Below are positions 1 to 4,621 of a DNA stretch of 9,365 nt, piece by piece (position 1 is the first letter of the stretch; every line of letters starts with the position of its first letter). The stretch spans positions 1 to 9,365 of the forward strand of contig CAYHSY010000037.1 of assembly GCA_964359435.1 (NCBI GenBank), in the 5' to 3' direction. Both the position numbers and the translations under genes were made by a program. Source of the stretch: CAYHSY01 sp964359435. Lineage in GTDB: Bacteria; Patescibacteriota; Minisyncoccia; UBA6257; JAUSGH01. The notes beneath the pieces are model-generated. The model saw nothing but the letters and a program-made list of their open reading frames with translations. It was not told the origin of the DNA and did not search any database.

Positions 1-4
1 CAAA

Positions 5-88
5 AGCGGGTTGGCGGAATTGGTAGACGCGATGGACTTAGGATCCATTGTCCGAAAGGATGTGGGGGTTCGACTCCCTTACCCGCTA
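5..88 (+). tRNA. tRNA-Leu (anticodon UAG)
   Basis: Folds as a class II tRNA. The acceptor stem AGCGGGT (5-11) pairs fully with ACCCGCT (81-87), and A88 is the discriminator. The anticodon stem is 32-36/44-48 with loop CTTAGGA, giving anticodon TAG at 39-41, which decodes CUN leucine codons. The long variable arm (49-62, stem TCC/GGA with a GAAA loop) is typical of leucine tRNAs. The T loop is TTCGACT (69-75); its stem has two G-T wobbles at the outer end. No CCA is encoded at the mature end. The next bases are TTCCA (89-93), so CCA must be added after processing. It is the first gene of a six-tRNA array; the next tRNA starts 6 bases after the discriminator. Confidence 0.96.
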
Positions 89-94
89 TTCCAT

Positions 95-168
95 GCGTCC
101 GTAGCTCAACCGGATAGAGCATCGGTTTTCTAAACCGATGGTTGCAGGTTCAAGTCCTGCCGGACGCG
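95..168 (+). tRNA. tRNA-Arg (anticodon UCU)
   Basis: Complete cloverleaf. Acceptor GCGTCCG (95-101) pairs with CGGACGC (161-167), with discriminator G168. The D stem is GCTC/GAGC (104-107/117-120). The anticodon stem is 122-126/134-138 with loop TTTCTAA, giving anticodon TCT (129-131) for AGA/AGG. The T stem is GCAGG/CCTGC. CCA is not encoded at the mature end; TTCCA follows at 169-173. Transcription is presumably shared with the preceding Leu tRNA, as only 6 bases separate them. Confidence 0.96.
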
Positions 169-184
169 TTCCATATTCAACTAT

Positions 185-258
185 GCCAGCATAGCTCAAC
201 CGGCAGAGCACCGGTTTTGTAAACCGGCGGATTGCGGGTTCAACTCCCGCTGCTGGCT
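185..258 (+). tRNA. tRNA-Thr (anticodon UGU)
   Basis: Complete cloverleaf. Acceptor GCCAGCA (185-191) pairs with TGCTGGC (251-257), with discriminator T258. The D stem is GCTC/GAGC. The anticodon stem CCGGT/ACCGG encloses loop TTTGTAA, giving anticodon TGT (218-220), which reads ACA and related threonine codons. The T stem is GCGGG/CCCGC with loop TTCAACT. CCA is not encoded at the mature end; TTCCA occupies 259-263. The 16-base spacers on both sides contain no visible promoter, so this is an internal gene of the array. Confidence 0.96.
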
Positions 259-274
259 TTCCACACGATTCCGG

Positions 275-348
275 GTGCGCATAGCTCAATTGGTTAGAGC
301 GGGGGACTCATAATCCCTAAGGTGCTGGTTCGAACCCAGCTGCGCACA
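275..348 (+). tRNA. tRNA with CAU anticodon (elongator Met or lysidine-type Ile2)
   Basis: Complete cloverleaf. Acceptor GTGCGCA (275-281) pairs with TGCGCAC (341-347), with discriminator A348. The anticodon stem is 302-306/314-318 with loop CTCATAA, anticodon CAT (309-311). It is not the initiator: the first acceptor pair is a normal G-C and the three G-C pairs expected next to the anticodon loop of an initiator are absent. Elongator Met and Ile2 (CAU converted to lysidine-AU by TilS) share this anticodon. I cannot separate them by eye, although the loop context resembles both. TTCCA follows at 349-353. Confidence 0.93.
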
Positions 349-355
349 TTCCACT

Positions 356-437
356 GGCGGGGTGGCGAAATCGGTAAACGCAGCCGTCTCAAAAGCGGCC
401 GCCGCAAGGCACGAGGGTTCGACTCCCTCCCCCGCTA
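356..437 (+). tRNA. tRNA-Leu (anticodon CAA)
   Basis: Class II tRNA. Acceptor GGCGGGG (356-362) pairs with CCCCGCT (430-436); the first pair is a G-T wobble. Discriminator is A437. The anticodon stem GCCGT/GCGGC (383-387/395-399, last pair wobble) encloses loop CTCAAAA with anticodon CAA (390-392), reading UUG. The long variable arm (400-412, GCC/GGC with a GCAA loop) is the leucine hallmark. The T stem is GAGGG/CCCTC. This is the one member of the array whose trailer deviates: TTTCC (438-442) instead of TTCCA. Confidence 0.95.
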
Positions 438-448
438 TTTCCCGCATC

Positions 449-521
449 GAGAGCGTAGCTCAGTTGGTAGAGCAACGGCCTTTTAAGCCGTGGGTCGTGG
501 GTTCGATCCCCACCGCTCTCA
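449..521 (+). tRNA. tRNA-Lys (anticodon UUU)
   Basis: Complete cloverleaf. Acceptor GAGAGCG (449-455) pairs with CGCTCTC (514-520), with discriminator A521. The D stem is GCTC/GAGC. The anticodon stem ACGGC/GCCGT encloses loop CTTTTAA with anticodon TTT (482-484). The T stem is GTGGG/CCCAC with loop TTCGATC (502-508). TTCCA follows at 522-526 and leads straight into a terminator hairpin, so this is the last tRNA of the array. Its 3' end (507-524) is repeated exactly at 670-687, and its T arm (501-511) has a perfect reverse complement at 558-568. Confidence 0.97.
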
Positions 522-525
522 TTCC

Positions 526-553
526 AAGGACACCCCAGGGTGTCCTTTAAAAT
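526..553 (+). terminator. Intrinsic terminator of the tRNA array
   Basis: AAGGACACC (526-534) pairs with GGTGTCCTT (539-547) around a four-base loop. It is followed by TTTAAAATTT, a short and interrupted U-tract. It starts on the last base of the TTCCA trailer of tRNA-Lys. The hairpin begins AGGAC and ends GTCCTTT, the same outer bases as the second terminator at 691-718. Confidence 0.8.
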
Positions 554-555
554 TT

Positions 556-690
556 GAGGGGATCGAACAGGAAAGGGGTCGGGAAAACGAAAGTTTTCCC
601 GTTGCGGAAGTTGGGAACCGCTGGGTTCCCAAGCGCAGGGCCGATGTCTATCGGACCGAGCAGTGAGATTCCCCACCGCTCTCATTCATC
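556..690 (+). ncRNA. Candidate structured RNA between two copies of the tRNA-Lys 3' end
   Basis: No believable reading frame. The + strand is unusually rich in perfect hairpins. One is 580-588/593-601 (9 bp, GAAA tetraloop). A second is 611-619/624-632 (9 bp, loop GCTG), extended by 603-606/634-637 (TGCG/CGCA) across an internal loop. A third is 641-645/650-654 (CCGAT/ATCGG). An enclosing stem is possible between GGGGA (558-562) and TCCCC (670-674), with two more pairs past a bulge. The last bases are an exact copy of the tRNA-Lys 3' end, and a terminator follows at once. Between the first terminator and this segment I see no convincing promoter, so expression would need read-through or processing. 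It matches no RNA family I recognise: tmRNA, 6S, RNase P RNA and the common self-cleaving ribozyme cores are not evident. It could instead be the remnant of an integrated element. Confidence 0.5.
670..687 (+). repeat. Second copy of the tRNA-Lys 3' end (18 bp direct repeat of 507-524)
   Basis: TCCCCACCGCTCTCATTC is identical to 507-524, which covers the end of the T loop, the 3' T stem, the 3' acceptor strand, the discriminator and three trailer bases of tRNA-Lys. The rest of a tRNA is missing: there is no anticodon arm or 5' acceptor strand, and no T-stem 5' strand. Both copies are followed within a few bases by a hairpin starting AGGAC and ending GTCCTTT. This fits either a tandem duplication of tRNA-end plus terminator, or an att-like site left by integration into the tRNA gene. 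Confidence 0.75.
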
Positions 691-718
691 AGGACGCTTC
701 ATTCGTGAAGCGTCCTTT
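691..718 (+). terminator. Second intrinsic terminator downstream of the tRNA array
   Basis: GGACGCTTCA (692-701) pairs perfectly with TGAAGCGTCC (706-715) around a four-base TTCG loop, then TTT and a T-rich tail (721-729). It is the strongest terminator in this stretch. It would stop any transcript from the tRNA array that passes the first terminator, or a transcript of the structured segment just upstream. Confidence 0.85.
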
Positions 719-750
719 CCATTTTTATTAATCGCTTTGATGTTTGAGTT

Positions 751-800
751 AAAATAAAAAAGCCCCGTGTGCGCCGCAAAGCGGGATTCGCGCAAGGGCT
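751..800 (-). terminator. Terminator of the 830-1339 gene
   Basis: Read on the - strand, a hairpin closed by AGCCC/GGGCT (796-800 with 761-765), containing further pairing TGCGC/GCGCA and CCGC/GCGG, is followed by a U-tract formed by the A-rich stretch 751-761. It lies about 30 bases past the TAA stop (830-832) of the hypothetical gene, in the correct orientation. Confidence 0.75.
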
Positions 801-829
801 AGTTGCCAATTGCTAAAAACCAACAATGT

Positions 830-1339
830 TTATCCATCATTCTCTCTAAAATTGCCCTTGTATCTTTCCATGTCATCGGCCAAGACGATGAGCTCCTGCG
901 CATCAGCCAAATACCCATCTTTGGCCGCTCTCTCGGCCTCTTGGCGCACCCAGCCAGCACCCAATTGCATGGCCTCTTGCACCACTTGTTTAGGCGATTT
1001 ATAGTTCTTGATCACCACCTTCCAACCTCGCCGAATAGCACGAACGCGCGTCATGGTAAGCTTGGGAAAATCTTCATGTATCTGCGCCCATAGTAGCGCT
1101 TCCACTGCCTCATGTTTTTGTTCAAGATGCTGACGCGCCTCAAGGTTCCAAATACCCGCATCTATGTCAGCATTGATGGCCGAACAAATCTCCTCACTAA
1201 GGCACCACAAGCGCTTAGCAGCCTCACTCATCTCGCCCACCACCGTATCGGACTTTTCAATCGGATCATCCGGCCCCGAAAACTTGGATATATCCACCGC
1301 ATCCTTCCGGTCCAAAAGTTCCCGAAAACAATCGCTCAT
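830..1339 (-). CDS. Hypothetical protein, 169 aa
   Basis: I do not recognise this protein. It is a complete frame with a real translation signal: AGGAG (1347-1351 on the complement) sits 7 bases before the ATG. A promoter (1380-1408) lies upstream and a terminator (751-800) downstream, so it looks like a single-gene transcript. The sequence is charged and looks mostly helical. The N-terminal third is acidic and possibly disordered (for example GPDDPIEKSD near residues 22-31). The middle has W-containing amphipathic stretches, with a basic patch RAIRRGWKVV near residues 99-108. The C-terminal part is alanine-, glutamate- and aspartate-rich. I see no signal peptide, membrane segment, metal-binding cysteine set or nucleotide-binding motif. 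It is divergently transcribed from the zinc-finger protein gene. Function unknown; probably cytoplasmic. Confidence 0.8.
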   Translation of the reverse strand: MSDCFRELLDRKDAVDISKFSGPDDPIEKSDTVVGEMSEAAKRLWCLSEEICSAINADIDAGIWNLEARQHLEQKHEAVEALLWAQIHEDFPKLTMTRVRAIRRGWKVVIKNYKSPKQVVQEAMQLGAGWVRQEAERAAKDGYLADAQELIVLADDMERYKGNFRENDG

Positions 1340-1379
1340 GTCCTATCTCCTACTTGTAACAACTTTAAAATGCATAATT

Positions 1380-1408
1380 ATCCTAACAAGGGTACAACAA
1401 GTTGACAA
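1380..1408 (-). promoter_or_regulatory. Promoter of the 830-1339 gene
   Basis: On the - strand, TTGTCA (1403-1408) is separated by 17 bases from TAGGAT (1380-1385). Predicted initiation is near 1373, giving a leader of about 34 bases that contains the AGGAG ribosome-binding site. The -35 hexamer overlaps that of the opposite promoter by five bases, so the two polymerases would compete for it. Confidence 0.5.
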
Positions 1409-1431
1409 TCATAAAACCAACCGGATAAAAT
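1402..1431 (+). promoter_or_regulatory. Promoter of the DksA/TraR-like gene
   Basis: TTGACA (1402-1407), a spacer of 18, and TAAAAT (1426-1431) form a near-consensus housekeeping-sigma promoter. The -10 box ends six bases before the ATG at 1438, so initiation is predicted at or next to the start codon. The mRNA would be leaderless, which agrees with the absence of a Shine-Dalgarno sequence. Confidence 0.7.
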
Positions 1432-1437
1432 AACATT

Positions 1438-1806
1438 ATGGCTTTAACCCAAGAACAATTAAATGAATTGCGGAGCAAGCTGGACGCGACTCTCGTGGAC
1501 ATCAAAAGCGAACTAGGCGAAATTGCGGACGAAAAAGGCGAGGTGAAAAAACCCGAATTCGGAAGCGATGTGGAAAGCACCGAGGACTTGCCGGAAGAAG
1601 CCGACGAAGCGGAGGAGTTTGCTACAAACATCGCCATCTCCTCGGGCCTCAAATCCCGCCTGGAAGACATCGAGCAGGCCCTCCGCAAAATGAACGCCGG
1701 CACTTATGGAGCTTGCGAAAAATGCAAAATGGCCATCCCTTACGAAGTTCTCCAAGCCGTGCCCGAATCCCGCCTCTGTCAGTCCTGCAAATTAGATCAA
1801 AAGTAA
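1438..1806 (+). CDS. TraR/DksA-family C4 zinc-finger protein, 122 aa
   Basis: Family assignment rests on the C-terminal signature GTYGACEKC (88-96) followed by IPYEVLQAVPESRLCQSC (100-117). The four cysteines C93, C96, C114 and C117 form the zinc site of the DksA/TraR C4 finger. Residues 1-85 are predicted helical and strongly acidic (31-62 is rich in E and D), resembling the coiled-coil part of DksA. In DksA, TraR and relatives such as YocK, the coiled coil reaches into the RNA polymerase secondary channel with acidic tip residues. Whether this protein binds polymerase or is a general stress protein cannot be told here. Length is normal for the short family members. The ATG is favoured because the promoter ends six bases upstream. 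A terminator follows at 1853-1883. Confidence 0.9.
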   Translation: MALTQEQLNELRSKLDATLVDIKSELGEIADEKGEVKKPEFGSDVESTEDLPEEADEAEEFATNIAISSGLKSRLEDIEQALRKMNAGTYGACEKCKMAIPYEVLQAVPESRLCQSCKLDQK

Positions 1807-1852
1807 GTCGTGGTTAGTCGCTGATTTGTCATTGCTAAATAATCTCTTATAT

Positions 1853-1883
1853 GTCCTGAGTTTATCGAAGGACTACCTTTTTT
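1853..1883 (+). terminator. Terminator of the DksA/TraR-like gene (REP-like hairpin)
   Basis: GTCCT (1853-1857) pairs with AGGAC (1869-1873) around GAGTTTATCGA, followed by TACC and a run of six T (1878-1883). The core CCTGAG-TTTA-TCGAAGG resembles a short palindromic sequence that I recall from intergenic regions of many bacteria. It ends 8 bases before the comM-like start codon, so it could also attenuate transcription into that gene. Confidence 0.6.
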
Positions 1884-1890
1884 ATTATCC

Positions 1891-3444
1891 ATGCCCCATT
1901 TCTCCAAAGTATACGCCGCCGAACTGGAAGGCATCGACGCCCGTCTCATTGAAGTTGAAACGGATATAAATGTGGGACTGCATAATTTTACGATTGTCGG
2001 GCTGGCTGATAAAGCCCTGAACGAAGCTAAAGAACGCGTAAACTCGGCTTTGAAAAATATCGGCGTCAAAGCGCCTAATCGGGAAAATCGCCGCATCACC
2101 GTGAACCTCGCTCCAGCCGATGTCAAGAAAAACGGCTCACATTATGATTTATCTATTGCCATCGGCTACCTGCTGGCGACCGAACAAATCAAAAAATTTG
2201 ATACCAAAAAAATCTTGCTGGTGGGCGAACTTTCCCTGGACGGCCAACTCCGGAGTATCAGCGGGGCCTTAAATATGGCGCGCCTCGCCGCCCGCGATGG
2301 TTTCCAAGAAATAATCCTGCCGGCTGAAAATGCCGTAGAAGCGGCCATTGTCGCCGGCCTGACCGTGACGCCCGCCCCCAATCTTCTCTCGCTCATCGCC
2401 CATCTTGAAGGCAAAGCAAAACTTCCGCCCCAGCCCAAAACTGAAATCCAAGACGCGGGTCGCAAAACTTCCCAAGGCGTAGACATTTCGGAAATCCGCG
2501 GCCAAAAAAACGCCAAACGCGCGCTTGCCATCGCCGCGGCCGGCGGCCACAATATGTTAATGATTGGCTCTCCGGGCGGCGGGAAAACTATGCTTGCGCA
2601 AGCTCTCGCGAGTATCCTGCCAGGCATGACTCTTGAAGAAGTTATAGACGTCACCCAGATTTATAGCGCCGCCGGACTTTTAAACGGCCGGCCTATTGTT
2701 GCCAATAGGCCCTTCCGCGCACCCCATCACACGGCCTCCCCTATTTCCATTGTCGGCGGTGGCGCCAACATCCGTCCCGGCGAAGTAAGCTTAGCCCACC
2801 GCGGCGTACTGTTTCTGGATGAATTGCCGGAATTCCGCCGCGATCTTTTGGAAAGTTTACGCCAACCCATGGAAGCCGGCGTGGTCCACATTTCACGCGC
2901 CAAAGGCCACTTGAGCTTTCCGGCTAAATTTTCCCTGATTGCCGCCATGAATCCTTGCCCCTGTGGCTATCACGGCGATGAAGAAAAAGAGTGCCGCTGC
3001 ACCGCGAACGAAGTCTTCAGATATCAGAAAAAAATGTCCGGGCCTCTTTTAGACCGCATTGACTTGCAAATCGCCGTGCCCCGCATGAAACCGGAAGAAT
3101 TGACCACCTCCGAGCCAAATCCGAACGAAGGCCAAGAAATCCGCGGCGCTATCGCGCAGGCGCGCGCCGCCCAAGCCGAACGTTTCAAGAAAGCCGGTCT
3201 CGGCCGCCAGATTTTCACCAATGCCGAACTAACCTCCCGGGAAACGGAAAAATTAATTGAACTTGAACCGGGAGCCAAAACATTTTTGGAATTAAACCTA
3301 AAAAAACAAAAACTCTCCGCCCGCGGCTATTACCGCATCCTAAAAACCGCCCAAACCGTCGCGGACCTCACCGGCTCCCCGATTGTAACCGAAGACCACT
3401 TGGCCGAATCCTTCGGCTACCGCTTAAGAGATGACGAAAGATAA
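1891..3444 (+). CDS. comM: YifB/ComM-family Mg-chelatase-like AAA+ ATPase, 517 aa
   Basis: Full-length ComM/YifB protein; the family is usually about 500 residues. Residues 1-175 form the N-terminal Lon-S5-like (ChlI-type) domain, with VGELSLDGQLR (111-121) as a recognisable family motif. Residues 200-395 are the AAA+ core: Walker A GSPGGGKT (226-233), APHHTAS (278-284), Walker B VLFLDELPEF (306-315), sensor-1 asparagine and cysteine cluster NPCPCG (354-359) with C368 and C370, and DRID (388-391) carrying a candidate arginine finger. The C-terminal Mg-chelatase helical domain contains LSARGYYRILKTAQTVADL. In Vibrio cholerae ComM is a hexameric helicase that drives branch migration during natural transformation, which suits uptake-competent small-genome bacteria. 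No Shine-Dalgarno site is visible. A weak promoter (TTGTCA at 1826-1831, TATATG at 1848-1853) is possible. Its stop is 10 bases from the convergent methyltransferase stop. Confidence 0.96.
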   Translation: MPHFSKVYAAELEGIDARLIEVETDINVGLHNFTIVGLADKALNEAKERVNSALKNIGVKAPNRENRRITVNLAPADVKKNGSHYDLSIAIGYLLATEQIKKFDTKKILLVGELSLDGQLRSISGALNMARLAARDGFQEIILPAENAVEAAIVAGLTVTPAPNLLSLIAHLEGKAKLPPQPKTEIQDAGRKTSQGVDISEIRGQKNAKRALAIAAAGGHNMLMIGSPGGGKTMLAQALASILPGMTLEEVIDVTQIYSAAGLLNGRPIVANRPFRAPHHTASPISIVGGGANIRPGEVSLAHRGVLFLDELPEFRRDLLESLRQPMEAGVVHISRAKGHLSFPAKFSLIAAMNPCPCGYHGDEEKECRCTANEVFRYQKKMSGPLLDRIDLQIAVPRMKPEELTTSEPNPNEGQEIRGAIAQARAAQAERFKKAGLGRQIFTNAELTSRETEKLIELEPGAKTFLELNLKKQKLSARGYYRILKTAQTVADLTGSPIVTEDHLAESFGYRLRDDER

Positions 3445-3454
3445 ACCGGACTAT

Positions 3455-4300
3455 TTATTGCTTAAAGAATATCGCCTGACCCGTAGGCAAAGGCAATAAG
3501 ATGCCTTTTTTATTTGCAAAAAATGCGTCCACGGCTATCTTGGTGTCATAGTAGCTCCGCCAGGCGTAGTCATCAAACAAAACAACGCCTCCGGGTAACA
3601 TTTTATCAAAAAACTCATTCAACACCGCCAAAGTCGGGGCCGAAGAATTAAGGTCTATGTGCAACCAAATTAATTCCGTCGGCTTATCACGATACGCCAA
3701 AGATTCCGGTATAATACCCTTGATAAAAACCGTCTTGTTTTGAAACATCCTTAGATTATCCTTGGTATCCGCGATGGAAATTTCCGCGTATTTTTCAACT
3801 TGTCCCTTTTCCGACTCCGACAGATTCCCCTCTTTCATCCCCTCCCAAGCGTCATAAAGAAATGCCTTAAAATTGGCGCGCTGAAGAGCGCTCATCGCAA
3901 AATAAGCCGTCATGCCATTACAAACACCACACTCCACCAAATTCTTAATACCGCTCGTAGCGCGGGAAGCATAACGAACTGACCAAAAAACAATATAATG
4001 GCGCCACATTAAACCGCGCAATGCTTTTAGGTTGTTTGCGTTGTCCTCCACATGTTCAAATTGATCTATCTTAAATCTTCCTTCAACGGCAAACTTCTCT
4101 ATTTCTTGTTGGGCGCTCAAAAAATCTTTTGAAATGGCATCGCCGCCGCCCATATACCAAGGCGTATATGAATTACTGGTCATGCCCCATCCGGAGAATT
4201 CATGGTGTTTTCTTTTTTTGTTGGCCTGGATCCACAAAGTTTCAACTCCGGGGACTTTATAAAGAATCTTTCTTAAATAATGCTTAATATTGCCAAACAT
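3455..4300 (-). CDS. TylF-like class I SAM-dependent methyltransferase, 281 aa
   Basis: A Rossmann-type methyltransferase is indicated by the glycine-rich SAM loop LVECGVCNG (121-129), an acidic motif YDAWEG (149-154) after strand 2, HIDL (214-217), and LPGGVVLFDDYAW (235-247). The HID-L-PTL then PGG-FDDY spacing is characteristic of the TylF/MycF (macrocin O-methyltransferase) family, which methylates sugar hydroxyls and uses a metal held by acidic residues in such motifs. Here the first motif reads IDLNSSAPTL, where most relatives have IDLDLYEPTL, so the metal site may differ. In such bacteria the likely substrates are glycans or cell-surface sugars; the actual substrate is unknown. Residues 1-100 are a basic, then aromatic extension. 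No Shine-Dalgarno site exists. The ATG abuts a repeat copy (4301-4351), and an in-frame stop lies about 45 bases upstream, with no other usual start codon between. The gene seems more AT-rich than pnp and is surrounded by repeats, so acquisition by transfer is possible. Confidence 0.87.
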   Translation of the reverse strand: MFGNIKHYLRKILYKVPGVETLWIQANKKRKHHEFSGWGMTSNSYTPWYMGGGDAISKDFLSAQQEIEKFAVEGRFKIDQFEHVEDNANNLKALRGLMWRHYIVFWSVRYASRATSGIKNLVECGVCNGMTAYFAMSALQRANFKAFLYDAWEGMKEGNLSESEKGQVEKYAEISIADTKDNLRMFQNKTVFIKGIIPESLAYRDKPTELIWLHIDLNSSAPTLAVLNEFFDKMLPGGVVLFDDYAWRSYYDTKIAVDAFFANKKGILLPLPTGQAIFFKQ

Positions 4301-4351
4301 AGGGATGGATTTGATGCCATGCCTCGCGGTTACCCGTAAAGTTTAGGCATA
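4301..4351. repeat. Direct repeat copy R1, next to the methyltransferase start
   Basis: The first 27 bases (4301-4327, starting AGGGATGGATTT) are identical to 4507-4533, and the next 24 match at 18 positions, so about 51 bp is shared with copy R2 at an offset of 206. Each copy can form a stem ATGCCT/AGGCAT (4319-4324 with 4345-4350). ATGCC at 4314-4318 offers an alternative partner. On the - strand the repeat ends exactly at the methyltransferase ATG, so it would form that gene's immediate 5' leader. Confidence 0.8.
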
Positions 4352-4419
4352 TAAATTTGTAATTAGGGGGTATGTTTTTTATCTTTATATTCTTAGTTTG
4401 CTAATCAATATAAAACACA

Positions 4420-4514
4420 AAGCTCCCCGCCAGCGATCCCTTGCGGGACCCATATGCCTTTCGACACACGACCATCCCTGGTGCTCTGGACGAGGAGCTT
4501 AATACCAGGGATGG
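4420..4514. repeat. Nested inverted repeats between the two direct repeats
   Basis: AAGCTCC (4420-4426) is complementary to GGAGCTT (4494-4500). CCATCCCTGGT (4472-4482) is perfectly complementary to ACCAGGGATGG (4504-4514), whose right half is the start of repeat R2. A smaller hairpin TCCC/GGGA with loop TTGC lies at 4437-4448. The two larger pairings overlap, so they would be alternatives. No open frame or transposase is present. I read this as part of a palindromic intergenic repeat block. Confidence 0.6.
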
Positions 4515-4557
4515 ATTTGATGCCATGCCTCGCAGTTGCCAGCAAGGGTTAGGCATA
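4507..4557. repeat. Direct repeat copy R2
   Basis: Partner of the copy at 4301-4351: 27 identical bases (4507-4533), then 18 of 24. The pairing bases ATGCCT (4525-4530) and AGGCAT (4551-4556) are kept, while the loop between them has changed. That pattern, with stem conserved and loop variable, suggests the hairpin rather than the exact sequence is maintained. Only two copies are visible. Confidence 0.75.
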
Positions 4558-4621
4558 CTCAATTATTAATTTTTTAAGTTTAGCAAAAATATCGGACTTG
4601 TCCAACTATTGAGCTGTCAAA

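Noticed and set aside
86..289. Reverse-strand 67-residue reading frame across the tRNA genes
   Set aside because: It runs antisense through three well-folded tRNAs. Its protein, like the one at 389-685 (-), is the familiar artefact of translating tRNA T arms backwards.
275..348. Initiator tRNA-fMet
   Set aside because: The first acceptor pair is G-C, not a C-A type mismatch, and the triple G-C run flanking the initiator anticodon loop is missing.
362..550. Forward 62-residue frame over tRNA-Leu and tRNA-Lys
   Set aside because: Lies inside tRNA genes and the terminator; no coding signal.
554..757. Forward 67-residue frame over the structured segment and second terminator
   Set aside because: It reads through perfect hairpins and a terminator and has no ribosome-binding site; a structured non-coding segment explains the sequence better.
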